Shown: positions 26,401 to 34,552 of the stretch, piece by piece
Layout of the letters: each line of letters opens with the position of its first letter
Numbering within the stretch: position 1 is the stretch's first letter
Origin: Chitinophaga pinensis
GTDB taxonomy: Bacteria; Bacteroidota; Bacteroidia; NS11-12g; UBA9320
Reading direction: 5' to 3'
NCBI GenBank assembly: GCA_945907065.1
Contig: CAMDSC010000003.1
Span: 62,001-126,000 of the forward strand
DNA: 64,000 nt
Translations under genes and position numbers: made by a program
Notes under the pieces: model-generated
Told to the model about the DNA's origin: nothing
Database searches by the model: none
The model's input: only the letters and a program-made list of their open reading frames with translations

Positions 26401-27178
26401 TATCCGAAGTTTTGATTCATTAGCCAAATCTGCCACCAACTCATGGTTTCAGGATAGTTTAATAAATCTTAAACAAACCGGAGATTTTAAACTGTGTGCC
26501 AAAATTGTAGCAGCATTGGATCAAAATAACGTGAACGATAGTTTTTGTTGGAATTTTAGTATTGTTAAGCCTAATGATTTAGCCGTGGATAGCATTATTT
26601 TTCCTGATAAATTGAATTACTGTTATAATAATATCACCTATCAACCGAGGCTTAAAACCACCAATTTGGGCAGCTCGCCAATCGTAAACACTTTGGTTCA
26701 ATTTAGGATATATCAAACCACCAATGTGTATTGGGAAAGCACCCGGTTAATTAATTTAGTACCTTCTGAATCGGTTTGGATAAAGCTGGACAGCACATTG
26801 CGTTTTGATTTTACTGGTGTGGCTTGGGCCCGTGCAGTGGGCAATTTATTTAATGATAACGATAAAGCTAATGATACCCTAATACGGGTGTTTAATGTGG
26901 CATCGGAATCGCATGTTAAATCCTTCAAAAAATCAAAAGTTACTATATATCCCAATCCTACCACCGGCCAGTTGGTAATTACGTTTAACGAAAACGCCAA
27001 ACAACAGCTGAGTATATGGAACACTGCCGGGCAAAAGGTATATGAAACCACCTATAAATCTGATGACAACATTCTGAAGTTGGATTTAAAAGAACAAATG
27101 GGATTAACCAAAGGCATCTATTTTATTAGGCTTCAAAATTCCACAGATAATCAATTGTTTAAGTTGGTGTTGTTTTAG
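23417..27178 (+). CDS. T9SS cargo protein with six tandem CARDB-like domains, type A sorting domain
   Basis: 1253 residues: signal peptide to ~20 (LGFSQ); an N-terminal beta-rich domain (~21-215); a second segment (~335-475) with VGIWDDDATGGFPGKVL resembling a jelly-roll; then six tandem ~110-116-residue domains at ~481-1160. Each repeat starts with N-D-[IVL] and carries an NYG (last copy NLG) at residues 513, 628, 738, 853, 969 and 1083. The pattern is that of CARDB/adhesin-like Ig folds. Residues ~1173-1253 are a type A sorting domain (VTIYPNPTTGQLVITF ... GIYFIRL ... KLVLF). Exported and surface-attached by T9SS; function unknown. Monocistronic by context. Confidence 0.86.
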   Translation: MMPFRFFLIVILFPILGFSQSVTVGSGSFGGTNVYGPMHSTNNYDTAFSRHAYIYPASVLSGLKHGDTISTLEFYAEADLPMTGSPNFKIYLKMVNNDTFPATNINWTNESKSSGMILVYDANPVSIMDGSNGFKNFIFNVNKFKFDTTAGRNLEVLFSYSQTTKQPSSTNWVYESNFTVSAFRSRNEGKFIYGSGKFSDTTRYSDIRKPYIRINFPRYKNNLNLIMTYCLGKVPLLAGVNDSIKVLLGNHGKEKVTNAKLYLQITGANKHIDSISITNIKPWIDQIYSFSNFKPDSSGTDNIFISLSKDDFNNDNYDTLKREINYNVFSHADPFKGNAGGIGFSGSTGDFVAKFFADTGVYINQVSVDFSGSGRGFRVGIWDDDATGGFPGKVLFMSDSFTSKGGTYILPVLPRVKISGGFYVGIRQNTTSNAAFSFQDEDPIRPGAFYFTSPMGNTDWTPFSPGFPYKFNIQPRIQVANDVAPLTIIFPSANQDIEYSVKDSIGPRATIVNYGFKDQTTAFEVQCEIINAFSIVEYKSTKKITLNAGQTKTIYFDTAYQLYNLGDHKIRVTTKLASDNIIDNNSLEHQFKISVKNDIGADFMYMPDEGTLFEYKKDTITPTVRIVNYGTIDKNNFKVTFRIRDGNSIIHTESFTKSLAGGKQQIITFSKYVPVTIGNYIAECFTTLKDSIPFNDTVRHNVVFQKSNDVSPKKILIPLPTAIYTMGGFFFPKLTVINYGSKTQDTAFKVQMYVYDTKGKQFFYDSLFTTLGGFSETDVTFKRMNIPNTFGKYKVFFKTALVGDQEPNNDTLTGFFTVIPNRDIGVTKLLVPALDSIMSAELLPFKPSVKIKNYGSLTLTNPGPTIIKIYKNAALVYQDSIFATGNISYNSIFNLTFNKNFTNTALGDYTILSYTRLTGDLIPANDTLKSKFRITRNHDLAIDTISNFNNGQIFTYDKSYFLPQLLVKNYGSKAYPQTYKVQLDLYKNQNLFKSIIRSFDSLAKSATNSWFQDSLINLKQTGDFKLCAKIVAALDQNNVNDSFCWNFSIVKPNDLAVDSIIFPDKLNYCYNNITYQPRLKTTNLGSSPIVNTLVQFRIYQTTNVYWESTRLINLVPSESVWIKLDSTLRFDFTGVAWARAVGNLFNDNDKANDTLIRVFNVASESHVKSFKKSKVTIYPNPTTGQLVITFNENAKQQLSIWNTAGQKVYETTYKSDDNILKLDLKEQMGLTKGIYFIRLQNSTDNQLFKLVLF
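24857..26897 (+). repeat. Six tandem ~115-codon repeats within the T9SS cargo gene
   Basis: Protein-level tandem array with repeat periods (from the NYG anchor) of 115, 110, 115, 116 and 114 residues. DNA-level identity is low, so the array is old and is maintained by selection on the fold rather than by recent duplication. Confidence 0.75.
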
Positions 27179-27497
27179 AATTTTGTTGGTTTAAAATACT
27201 CCATATTTTATTTTATGGTTGAACAAGTCAAACAAAGATTAAAGACATTTATGAAAATGTGGTTTTGTATTGATTGAAAACTTAGAAAAGATTTATGTGA
27301 TTAAAAGGAAGATTTATTAATTGAAATCTTATTAAAGTAATAACGGGGTTATCTCACGACCACCCCGTTATAAATTAACTAAACCTTATGAATAAACTTA
27401 TTGCAATGATAAGTTAATTATTTAAATCTGTAGCATAATTGTTCATGATTTTAATCACATAATGACATCTCATTTAAAAAGAGATAAAAAATACAGA
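27179..27497. other. 319-bp gap between convergent genes
   Basis: AT-rich spacer between the T9SS cargo gene and the convergent lipoprotein gene. The only structure seen is the GC-rich hairpin at 27341-27370. No convincing gene was found; the forward ORF at 27462-27776 runs antisense to the lipoprotein gene and is a shadow. Confidence 0.6.
27341..27370. terminator. Hairpin between convergent genes
   Basis: Perfect 9-bp stem TAACGGGGT / ACCCCGTTA around a 12-nt loop in otherwise AT-rich spacer. It could terminate either gene, but the flanks are A/T-mixed rather than a T-run. Confidence 0.5.
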
Positions 27498-28148
27498 CTA
27501 TTCAATCCGTTTGGTAATGATTTTAAATCCATTTTTAATATCATTATTGATTTTTACTTCGCTAAGTATTTTATAAACCAATCCCTTATTTTTACTATAC
27601 ACACGCTTATCTATCGATTCTTCAACGATATTAATGTCTTCTTTTACAAATACTTCAAGGCAATTGGTATACTCCATCCACGGTTTACTGACAAGCGTAT
27701 AAGTTGCATTTTGAGGTTCTTTATGATTATAAGAATTTATGTTCCATCTAATTCCTCTAGATATCGGAAAAACTAAATCGGTAGTAATAGAACCACCTCC
27801 GGTTACAAAATTAACATGGTATTTATTTGTGCTATAAAAATAATAAGAACTATAATTCCATCCTTTACTTGTATCCTTGGTTGAAAATAATTCAATTCTG
27901 TAAGTTGAGTCACCACTGCTATGTGCTTCAACACTGGTAATTATCTCTTTTATAAATTTTCTAACTGAATCTTTAGTGTTGCCAACAGCATTATATTTTA
28001 CAGAATCAATGGAGAACATATTAATTTGTCCCACTTTTAAAGGGAAATAAGCTTGCCCAACATCTGTGGTCACAGGTTCATATTCTGTTTTACGGCAGTT
28101 TGAAAAAAGGAGACTAAATGCAAATAGTATAGTTAGAGTTCTTAACAT
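27498..28148 (-). CDS. Lipoprotein of unknown function
   Basis: 216 residues. Lipobox FSNC after a hydrophobic signal (1-~17); the mature protein begins RKTEYEPVTTDVGQAYFPLKVGQ. The 'YFPLKVG' entry and beta-rich remainder (YRIELFSTKD, GWNYSSYYFYS, DLVFPISRGIRWN) recall small Bacteroidota outer-membrane lipoproteins described only as hypothetical. No enzyme motif. A fold with alternating strands is likely. It stands alone between the T9SS cargo gene and folD. Confidence 0.75.
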   Translation of the reverse strand: MLRTLTILFAFSLLFSNCRKTEYEPVTTDVGQAYFPLKVGQINMFSIDSVKYNAVGNTKDSVRKFIKEIITSVEAHSSGDSTYRIELFSTKDTSKGWNYSSYYFYSTNKYHVNFVTGGGSITTDLVFPISRGIRWNINSYNHKEPQNATYTLVSKPWMEYTNCLEVFVKEDINIVEESIDKRVYSKNKGLVYKILSEVKINNDIKNGFKIITKRIE

Positions 28149-28259
28149 GACTTGTAGTTATGCAAATAAACATTGTTTTTTTTGATTAAAATGAATCGTG
28201 CTTTCATTTTATGTTCAAAAAAGGAGGCAATAAATTGTAAATTCGCGCAAAATTAAAAT

Positions 28260-29150
28260 ATGCAATTACTAAATGGCTTGCAGGTTGCCAAAACAATAAA
28301 GGAGCAACTTTCGCAAGAAGTAAATAATTTAAAACTAAAGGGTTTAAGGGCTCCACATTTGGCTGCCATTTTGGTTGGTAGTGATGGCGCAAGTCAAACA
28401 TATGTTAATAGTAAAGAGGCAGATTGTAAACAAGTAGGGTTTGATTCATCGGTTTTTAGATACGATGAAAGCACAACAGAACAAGAGCTTTTAGATAAAA
28501 TTGAAGAAATAAATAATAATTCAAATATTGATGGGCTTATTGTTCAATTGCCTTTACCGAAACATATTTCAGAGCTTAAAGTTACTCAATTGATTAGTCC
28601 TGAAAAGGATGTTGATGGATTTCATACCCTTAGTTTGGGCAAATTATTGAAAAGTGAAGATACCTTTATTCCAGCCACACCTTATGGAATATTGATGATG
28701 TTGGAACTTTATGATATACAAACAACAGGCAAACATTGTGTTGTAGTTGGTCGTAGCAATATTGTTGGACGGCCTATGAGTGTGCTTATGTCGCAAAATA
28801 CCAAATATGGTAACTGCACAGTTACTTTAACACATAGCAAAACAGTAAACCTTGAATCGTATGTAAAACAAGCTGATATTGTTATAGCTGCTTTAGGCAA
28901 GCCTGAGTTTATTAAAGGAAATATGCTAAAGCAAGGGGCAATTGTTATAGATGTGGGTATCACCAGAGTGGACGATTCTGCAAATCCCAAAGGCTATGTG
29001 CTAAAAGGGGATGTGGATTTTGATGATGTAAAAGAAATAGCTTCAGCTGTAACTCCTGTTCCAGGCGGTGTAGGTCCACTAACCCGCATTGGACTTTTGA
29101 AAAATACATTTAAGTCCTATTTGAAATCTAATATTACTTCTTCGATTTGA
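28260..29150 (+). CDS. folD: FolD, methylenetetrahydrofolate dehydrogenase/cyclohydrolase
   Basis: Bifunctional one-carbon enzyme interconverting 5,10-methylene-, methenyl- and 10-formyl-THF in the cytoplasm. 296 residues. The catalytic Tyr/Lys motif YVNSKEADC lies near 45-53; DGLIVQLPLPKH, PEKDVDGFH, the Rossmann motif VVGRSNIVGRPM and the C-terminal PVPGGVGPLTR are all intact. ATG start. Its stop overlaps the TTG start of queE (TTGA). Confidence 0.96.
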   Translation: MQLLNGLQVAKTIKEQLSQEVNNLKLKGLRAPHLAAILVGSDGASQTYVNSKEADCKQVGFDSSVFRYDESTTEQELLDKIEEINNNSNIDGLIVQLPLPKHISELKVTQLISPEKDVDGFHTLSLGKLLKSEDTFIPATPYGILMMLELYDIQTTGKHCVVVGRSNIVGRPMSVLMSQNTKYGNCTVTLTHSKTVNLESYVKQADIVIAALGKPEFIKGNMLKQGAIVIDVGITRVDDSANPKGYVLKGDVDFDDVKEIASAVTPVPGGVGPLTRIGLLKNTFKSYLKSNITSSI

Positions 29151-29752
29151 GCCAGCAGAAATATCCAGTAATGGAAATTTTTTATACCATTCAAGGCGAA
29201 GGTACCTGGAGCGGAAAGGCCTCTTATTTTATAAGGCTGGCCGGCTGTGATGTTGGCTGTGTATGGTGTGATGTAAAAGAAAGTTGGGATGCTAGTAAAT
29301 ATCCTGCTTTTACAACTGAACAAATAATGGAAAAATTTGAACCTACTGATTGCAAAATGGTAGTGATAACAGGCGGCGAACCAGCCATGTATGATTTGAC
29401 GGATTTAACGGAAGGTCTAAAAAATAAAGGCTACAAGGTGCATATTGAAACATCAGGAGCCTATCCATTAATTGGTAATTTTGATTGGGTTTGTTTTTCA
29501 CCTAAAAAATTTAAAAGACCGATAGAGAATTTCGGTAATAAAGCGGATGAATTAAAAGTTGTGGTATTTAATAAATCGGATTTTGAATGGGCCGAAACCT
29601 TTAAAAAAGAAGTAACTGAAAAATGTGAGCTTTATCTTCAGCCTGAATGGGATAAGCGTGAATCAGTAAAAGAAATAATAGTGGATTATGTAAAAAATAA
29701 TCCAGAATGGAAAGTATCATTGCAAACTCATAAGTATCTTGATATTCCATAA
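29147..29752 (+). CDS. queE: QueE, 7-carboxy-7-deazaguanine synthase (radical SAM)
   Basis: Radical SAM enzyme forming 7-carboxy-7-deazaguanine in queuosine/7-deazaguanine biosynthesis. 201 residues. FYTIQGEG near the N-terminus and the cluster motif C-DVG-C-VW-C (CX3CX2C) are plain, with ITGGEPAMY and HIETSGAYP following. The start is TTG at 29147, overlapping the folD stop. The ATG at 29171 would remove residues that the family normally has before MEIFYTIQGEG, so TTG is preferred. No other queuosine gene is present. Confidence 0.93.
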   Translation: MSQQKYPVMEIFYTIQGEGTWSGKASYFIRLAGCDVGCVWCDVKESWDASKYPAFTTEQIMEKFEPTDCKMVVITGGEPAMYDLTDLTEGLKNKGYKVHIETSGAYPLIGNFDWVCFSPKKFKRPIENFGNKADELKVVVFNKSDFEWAETFKKEVTEKCELYLQPEWDKRESVKEIIVDYVKNNPEWKVSLQTHKYLDIP

Positions 29753-29803
29753 TTAAGTTATTGTTTAAAAAACTAAAATAGTAAATAAAAAATATAAAAT
29801 AGA

Positions 29804-30892
29804 ATGGCATTACAATGTGGAATAGTGGGCTTGCCCAATGTGGGAAAATCAACCCTTTTTAATTGTTTATCAACGGCCAAAGCTACAGCGGCCAATTTTC
29901 CTTTTTGCACCATTGAGCCAAATATTGGTGTAATAACCGTTCCTGATGAACGACTTTTTGCTTTGGAGGAAATAGTGAAACCTGAACGAGTTTTACCTAC
30001 CACAATTGAAATTGTAGACATAGCAGGATTGGTAAAAGGAGCAAGTAAAGGCGAAGGCTTAGGAAATCAATTTTTGGGTAATATTCGTAATACCGATGCT
30101 ATTCTTCATGTGTTGCGTTGTTTTGATGATAACAATGTAATACATGTTGATGGTTCAATTAATCCAATTCGAGATAAGGAAATAATTGATACAGAACTTC
30201 AAATTAAAGACCTTGAATCCATTGATTCTAAATTATCAAAGCTATCACGAGCTGCGGATACAGCTTCCAAAAAAATGGTTGAAGTTTTAAAGGTTTATAA
30301 AAATCATTTAGAATCGGGACAAAATGCCCGAACAGCGCAGGTTGAGGAAATAGATAAAGAAGCTATAAAGGATTTGCAACTGTTAACAGCCAAGCCGGTA
30401 ATGTATGTGTGCAATGTGGATGAGCAAAGTGTAATTAAAGGAAATGATTATACTAAAAAAGTAGAAGAAGCTGTTAAAAATGAAAATGCTGAAATACTGA
30501 TTATCTGTGCCAAAATAGAATCTGAAATTACCGAGTTGGAAGATCGTGACGATCAAGTAATGTTTTTAGAAGAATTGGGATTGAAGGAAAGTGGGGTAGG
30601 GCGATTGATAAAATCGGCGTATATACTTTTAAATTATGCTACTTATTTTACTGCTGGCAAAAAAGAGGTGAGAGCTTGGACAATCACCAAAGGAATGAAA
30701 GCCCCGCAGGCTGCAGGAGTTATTCATACTGATTTTGAGAAAGGTTTTATTCGTGCCGAGGTGATTCATTACAATGATTTTATTCATTATAAATCGGAGG
30801 CAGCGTGTCGCGATAATGGTAAACTCAATGTCGAAGGAAAGGATTATACAGTAGAAGATGGCGATGTAATGCACTTTAGATTTAATGTATAA
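29804..30892 (+). CDS. ychF: YchF (OLA1-type), redox-regulated ATPase
   Basis: 362-residue Obg-family P-loop protein that binds ribosomes and prefers ATP. Walker A GLPNVGKST, switch region DIAGLVKGASKGEGLGNQFLG, the NVDE motif in place of the NKxD base-recognition motif (a reason for ATP use), a coiled-coil insert (~130-195), and a C-terminal TGS domain ending VEDGDVMHFRFNV. Length is normal. A 51-bp gap follows queE; co-transcription with folD-queE is possible. Confidence 0.96.
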   Translation: MALQCGIVGLPNVGKSTLFNCLSTAKATAANFPFCTIEPNIGVITVPDERLFALEEIVKPERVLPTTIEIVDIAGLVKGASKGEGLGNQFLGNIRNTDAILHVLRCFDDNNVIHVDGSINPIRDKEIIDTELQIKDLESIDSKLSKLSRAADTASKKMVEVLKVYKNHLESGQNARTAQVEEIDKEAIKDLQLLTAKPVMYVCNVDEQSVIKGNDYTKKVEEAVKNENAEILIICAKIESEITELEDRDDQVMFLEELGLKESGVGRLIKSAYILLNYATYFTAGKKEVRAWTITKGMKAPQAAGVIHTDFEKGFIRAEVIHYNDFIHYKSEAACRDNGKLNVEGKDYTVEDGDVMHFRFNV

Positions 30893-30923
30893 CGATAAAA
30901 TAATAAATTATTAATTTATCAGT

Positions 30924-30964
30924 AACCTGTCAAAATACAAAACATGATTTTATTTTTACAGGTT
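30924..30964. repeat. Loose inverted repeat between ychF and the next gene
   Basis: AACCTGT (30924-30930) pairs with ACAGGTT (30958-30964), extended by A4/T5 runs with a bulged C. The long loop makes terminator function uncertain. Confidence 0.3.
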
Positions 30965-30975
30965 GTTAGTCCATA

Positions 30976-32229
30976 TTGCTTCAATATTCTAAATTGCCAG
31001 TCAATTTGAAACCAATTAAATCTCTTCATATAGTTGCATTTGATGTGCCATTTCCGGCCAATTATGGAGGAGTTATTGATATATTTTATAAGCTAAAAGC
31101 GCTTCAACAAGCCGGAGTAAGCATAACTCTTCATTGTTTTGAATATGGCCGAAAGCCTTCTAAAGAGCTTTCACTTCTTTGTAAAAAGGTATACTATTAC
31201 CCCAGAAAAACATTTATAAATTTTTTAAGTGGTAAAGTCCCATATATCGTTGCATCGCGCGGCAGTGATGAACTTTTAACCAATTTATTGAAAGATAATG
31301 CCCCTATTTTATTTGAGGGATTGCATTCTACTTTTTTCTTGAAGCATCCAGATTTAATACATCGGTTTAAAATTGTAAGGACACATAACGTGGAGCACGA
31401 CTACTATCATCATTTGGAAATGGTAGAAAAGGATTTTTTTAAACGTTATTTTTTTAAACTTGAATCTGATAAACTAAAAAAGTATCAATATGTGCTTAAA
31501 AATGCAGATTTGATTTGTGCCATTTCTCCTAACGATTACAATTATTTTCAAAAGAAGTTTGGTAAAACTCTTTTTATACCAGCGTTTCATAGCAATGAGA
31601 AAGTGGAGATAAAGGATGGTCGCGGCAATTATGTTTTATATCATGGAAATTTGGCCGTGGGTGAAAATCATGAGGCTGCTGTATATTTAATAAATCAAGT
31701 GTTTTCAAAGCTCGATCTTCCTTTTGTAATTGCCGGTAATCACCCAAAAAAAGAGTTAAAACAATTGGCCGCCAAGTATCCAAATGTGGAATTGATTGAT
31801 GATGGAAATTCGGAACAAATTGAGGAACTTATAAAAAATGCTCAAATAAATGTGCTGTATACCGAGCAAGATACCGGCATAAAATTAAAGCTTTTAAATT
31901 CTTTATTTACCGGAAGGTATTGTATTGTAAATCATAAAATGGCTGATAATACAGGCTTAGAAGGTTTTTGTCATATAGCCAACACTGCATCCCAATTTAT
32001 TAAATTGGTGAAAGAATATTGGGAAAAACCGTTTTCGGAACAAGAAAAAGTAGAACGAATTAAATTTTTTAATAATGAATTTAATAATACAATTACTGCT
32101 AACGAGCTATTAAAGGCAATACCTTTTGAGTATATCAAATCAGAGATAACTTTTAAACCTATACAAAAACCTACAGTTAAATCAAGGGTAGCCATTGGTC
32201 TTAGCTCATTGCTTGGGATTTTTACTTAG
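30976..32229 (+). CDS. Glycosyltransferase (GT4/GT-B-like)
   Basis: About 417 residues, cytoplasmic. N-terminal LHIVAFDVPFPANYGGVIDIFYKLKALQQAG and middle VLYHGNLAVGENHEAAVYL, then DTGIKLKLLNSLFTGRYCIVN, follow the GT-B order: acceptor domain, hinge, donor-binding domain with a 'G-x-G-K-L..L' loop. The EX7E-like region is degenerate, so the sugar donor is unclear. No ATG lies near the N-terminus; the frame could start at TTG 30976 or, matching homologues that begin just before 'IKSLHIVAFD', at TTG 31006. No genes of a polysaccharide cluster surround it. Confidence 0.8.
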   Translation: MLQYSKLPVNLKPIKSLHIVAFDVPFPANYGGVIDIFYKLKALQQAGVSITLHCFEYGRKPSKELSLLCKKVYYYPRKTFINFLSGKVPYIVASRGSDELLTNLLKDNAPILFEGLHSTFFLKHPDLIHRFKIVRTHNVEHDYYHHLEMVEKDFFKRYFFKLESDKLKKYQYVLKNADLICAISPNDYNYFQKKFGKTLFIPAFHSNEKVEIKDGRGNYVLYHGNLAVGENHEAAVYLINQVFSKLDLPFVIAGNHPKKELKQLAAKYPNVELIDDGNSEQIEELIKNAQINVLYTEQDTGIKLKLLNSLFTGRYCIVNHKMADNTGLEGFCHIANTASQFIKLVKEYWEKPFSEQEKVERIKFFNNEFNNTITANELLKAIPFEYIKSEITFKPIQKPTVKSRVAIGLSSLLGIFT

Positions 32230-32238
32230 TGGTTAAAA

Positions 32239-33165
32239 TTAAATTTTTACCATCTCGTCCCAACTCAAAACTGTATCAAATCCTTTTTTCTTAAAATAAA
32301 TTTTCGCTTCATTTCCTGTTACCAAAATAAAATCACCACCCCAAGCCCCTAATGATTTTATGGCTCCCGGATAATCTTTAAACCATCGGTTTTTAACAGG
32401 TTCTATTTTTACAATTTGAGCAAGAATAGTTTCGTGTTCAGTTATTAATTTTTCAAAGCTTTGCAAATTGTTGCATTCAAATATTTGCTGAGTTATAGTA
32501 TTGATTTGCTCAATTTGAACAGACGTTGGTTTCGGTAAAGTTTTATAATTAGCTATTTCATTTCGGCTATTTTGTTTTATACCAAGATGCACAAAAAATA
32601 ATCCGTTGGTAAATGAAGGTTTAAAATTTACAACTTCCCAAACCGGTTTTTCAGTTTCTAAATGATAAATAATAGGTTGGGCTTCCATAGCTACAGCCAC
32701 ATCGTAGCCACTGCCTTCCATTGAATTAAAGAACAATTTCATCGCATCTACTTCGGCCCATTTGGCAATATTAGCAATTAAAGTACTACTACTACCTAAG
32801 CCCCAATCCGTCGGGAATTCTAAATTGGTTATTACCTCATAATCTGTTTGGTTGTTCAAAAAATGAGGATTAAGATCTAACGCGTTTTCAAATATATTTT
32901 TTAAAATTATAACTTCAGGTGAAGTATCCAAAGTCCCCATTGCAACCGGTATCAAATGAACTTCTTGCAGAATAAAGGAAAAGTTTATCCAAATATTTCC
33001 ATTCACATCCTTTGCTGTCCAATGAATATTACCTGAACCTGGAAGCATATTCACCGTCATTTGTTGTCCTTTATTGGTGGGTAGGGCAAAAGCATTAGCT
33101 CCGTCCAAAACAAGATATTCTCCAGTTAATAATAGTTTGCCGTGGCTAAAGAAAGATTTTTTCAA
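32239..33165 (-). CDS. GHMP kinase, probable mevalonate-pathway kinase ('GYDIA'-type)
   Basis: 308 residues. GHMP motifs: GKLLLTGEY (9-17), the ATP-binding GLGSSS (122-127), and GSGYDVA (151-157), the motif the family is named after; motif 3 is degenerate. It overlaps the class II HMG-CoA reductase gene by 4 bp (ATGA), and the IPP isomerase gene lies upstream, so a role as phosphomevalonate or mevalonate kinase is the likely job (inference from context). Diphosphomevalonate decarboxylase and a second kinase are not in the window. Confidence 0.83.
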   Translation of the reverse strand: MKKSFFSHGKLLLTGEYLVLDGANAFALPTNKGQQMTVNMLPGSGNIHWTAKDVNGNIWINFSFILQEVHLIPVAMGTLDTSPEVIILKNIFENALDLNPHFLNNQTDYEVITNLEFPTDWGLGSSSTLIANIAKWAEVDAMKLFFNSMEGSGYDVAVAMEAQPIIYHLETEKPVWEVVNFKPSFTNGLFFVHLGIKQNSRNEIANYKTLPKPTSVQIEQINTITQQIFECNNLQSFEKLITEHETILAQIVKIEPVKNRWFKDYPGAIKSLGAWGGDFILVTGNEAKIYFKKKGFDTVLSWDEMVKI

Positions 33166-34499
33166 TTTTTCAAATTAATTTCACTCAAATCCTTAATTCC
33201 CCTCAATTTGCAAAAAATATCAACCGTTGCATAATGAGTTGGAACTTTATCCTTAAAATATTCAACAATAGCAGATTTTTCTTCTTCTGTAGCTTCCAAT
33301 TGATTTAGGATATTGAGCAAGTGCATTTTCATGTGCCCTTTTTGAATTCCAGTGGTAACAAGGCTTCGCAATGCTGAAAAGTTCTGTGCTAAACCTGCGG
33401 CGGCAGTTATTTCCATCAGTTCAGCAGCACTTGGTTTTCCTAATAATTCGTGCGAAAATTTAACCATAGGGTGCAGCGTGGTAATGCCGCCAACGGTTCC
33501 TAATGACAATGGCACATCTATCCAAAACCTAAAAATTCCGTCCACAACCTCAGCATGCGTAAGGCTGCTATATTTTCCGTTGCGGGAAGCATAAGCATGA
33601 ACACAGGCTTCCACCGCTCTAAAGTCGTTACCTGTAGCAAGTACCACTGAGTCAATGCCGTTCATTATTCCTTTATTGTGAGTTACGGCTCGATAAGGTT
33701 CTATTTCTGCAATTCTAACGGCTCTTAAAAAATTTTTAGCAAATTCAGTAGGTTCAATATCGTCATCGTTCAAATCCTGAACTGGGCAACTTACCTCGCA
33801 TCTTACCAAGCATTCGGGAGTGTAGTTGCTCAAAATGCACATAACAATTTGAATGTCTTTGTCGGTTAAATTACTTTCGGCAATTTTATGTTTTAGGGTT
33901 TGGGCAAAATCTTCTAACAATGAGTTTATAAAATTAGCACCCATACTATCGCAGGTATCAAAACGGGCTTCTAATTGGTAATATCCAGGTTCTTCGGAAG
34001 TTTTATTTTTTAATTGAATATCTAAAATTCCACCACCTCGAGTTCTCATATTTTTAGTAATAGGATTTGTACTTTCAATTAAATCAGCTTTAATATTTTC
34101 GAAAAATTCAATAAATCTATCGGTATCTTTTCCGCTCCAGATAAAGTGAACATGACCTATTTTTGTTTTTGAAATAACGCTAGATTTAAAACCACCGCGG
34201 TTTACCCAAAACTTTGCAGCCTTTGCTGCCGCTGCCACCACCGAACTTTCTTCAATGGCCAATGGCAAACAAAATAATTTTCCGTTTATTAAAAAATTAG
34301 GAGCTACCCCGTATGGAATATAAAAATTGGTAAGAGTATTTTCAATAAATTCATCATGCAATTTTTGAATATTAGAATCCAAGTGCCAGTAGCTTTTAAG
34401 CATTTGTAAAGCTTTTTCCGGCTGCTCAAAATAGTTGTCAATTAGCCATTCTATTTTGGCTTCTTTTGCAAGCTTGCTATATCCTTTGATTTGCTTCAA
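33162..34499 (-). CDS. mvaA: Class II hydroxymethylglutaryl-CoA reductase
   Basis: Reduces HMG-CoA to mevalonate. 445 residues. The class II catalytic set is visible: Glu in IENTLTNF, Lys in THNKGIMNGID, Asp in ATGNDFRAVEA, His in QKGHMKMHL; DSMGANFIN binds the dinucleotide/HMG and TVGGITTLHPM is present. Enzymes of this class are often labelled 'degradative' after Pseudomonas, but the adjacent isomerase and GHMP kinase show that this one serves isoprenoid synthesis. Stop overlaps the kinase start; 53 bp downstream of the isomerase gene. Confidence 0.95.
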   Translation of the reverse strand: MKQIKGYSKLAKEAKIEWLIDNYFEQPEKALQMLKSYWHLDSNIQKLHDEFIENTLTNFYIPYGVAPNFLINGKLFCLPLAIEESSVVAAAAKAAKFWVNRGGFKSSVISKTKIGHVHFIWSGKDTDRFIEFFENIKADLIESTNPITKNMRTRGGGILDIQLKNKTSEEPGYYQLEARFDTCDSMGANFINSLLEDFAQTLKHKIAESNLTDKDIQIVMCILSNYTPECLVRCEVSCPVQDLNDDDIEPTEFAKNFLRAVRIAEIEPYRAVTHNKGIMNGIDSVVLATGNDFRAVEACVHAYASRNGKYSSLTHAEVVDGIFRFWIDVPLSLGTVGGITTLHPMVKFSHELLGKPSAAELMEITAAAGLAQNFSALRSLVTTGIQKGHMKMHLLNILNQLEATEEEKSAIVEYFKDKVPTHYATVDIFCKLRGIKDLSEINLKN

Positions 34500-34552
34500 T
34501 TGCTATTTGGGTATAAAGTTTATTAGTTCCTAATCATTGAAAATTGAGTATT

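Noticed and set aside
27462-27776. 104-aa plus-strand ORF near the lipoprotein gene
   Set aside because: Mostly overlaps the 27498-28148 lipoprotein gene antisense; composition looks like antisense AT-rich sequence.
33162-34499. Labelling the HMG-CoA reductase as a degradative enzyme
   Set aside because: The class II name comes from Pseudomonas mevalonii, but the adjacent isomerase and GHMP kinase place this enzyme in synthesis.
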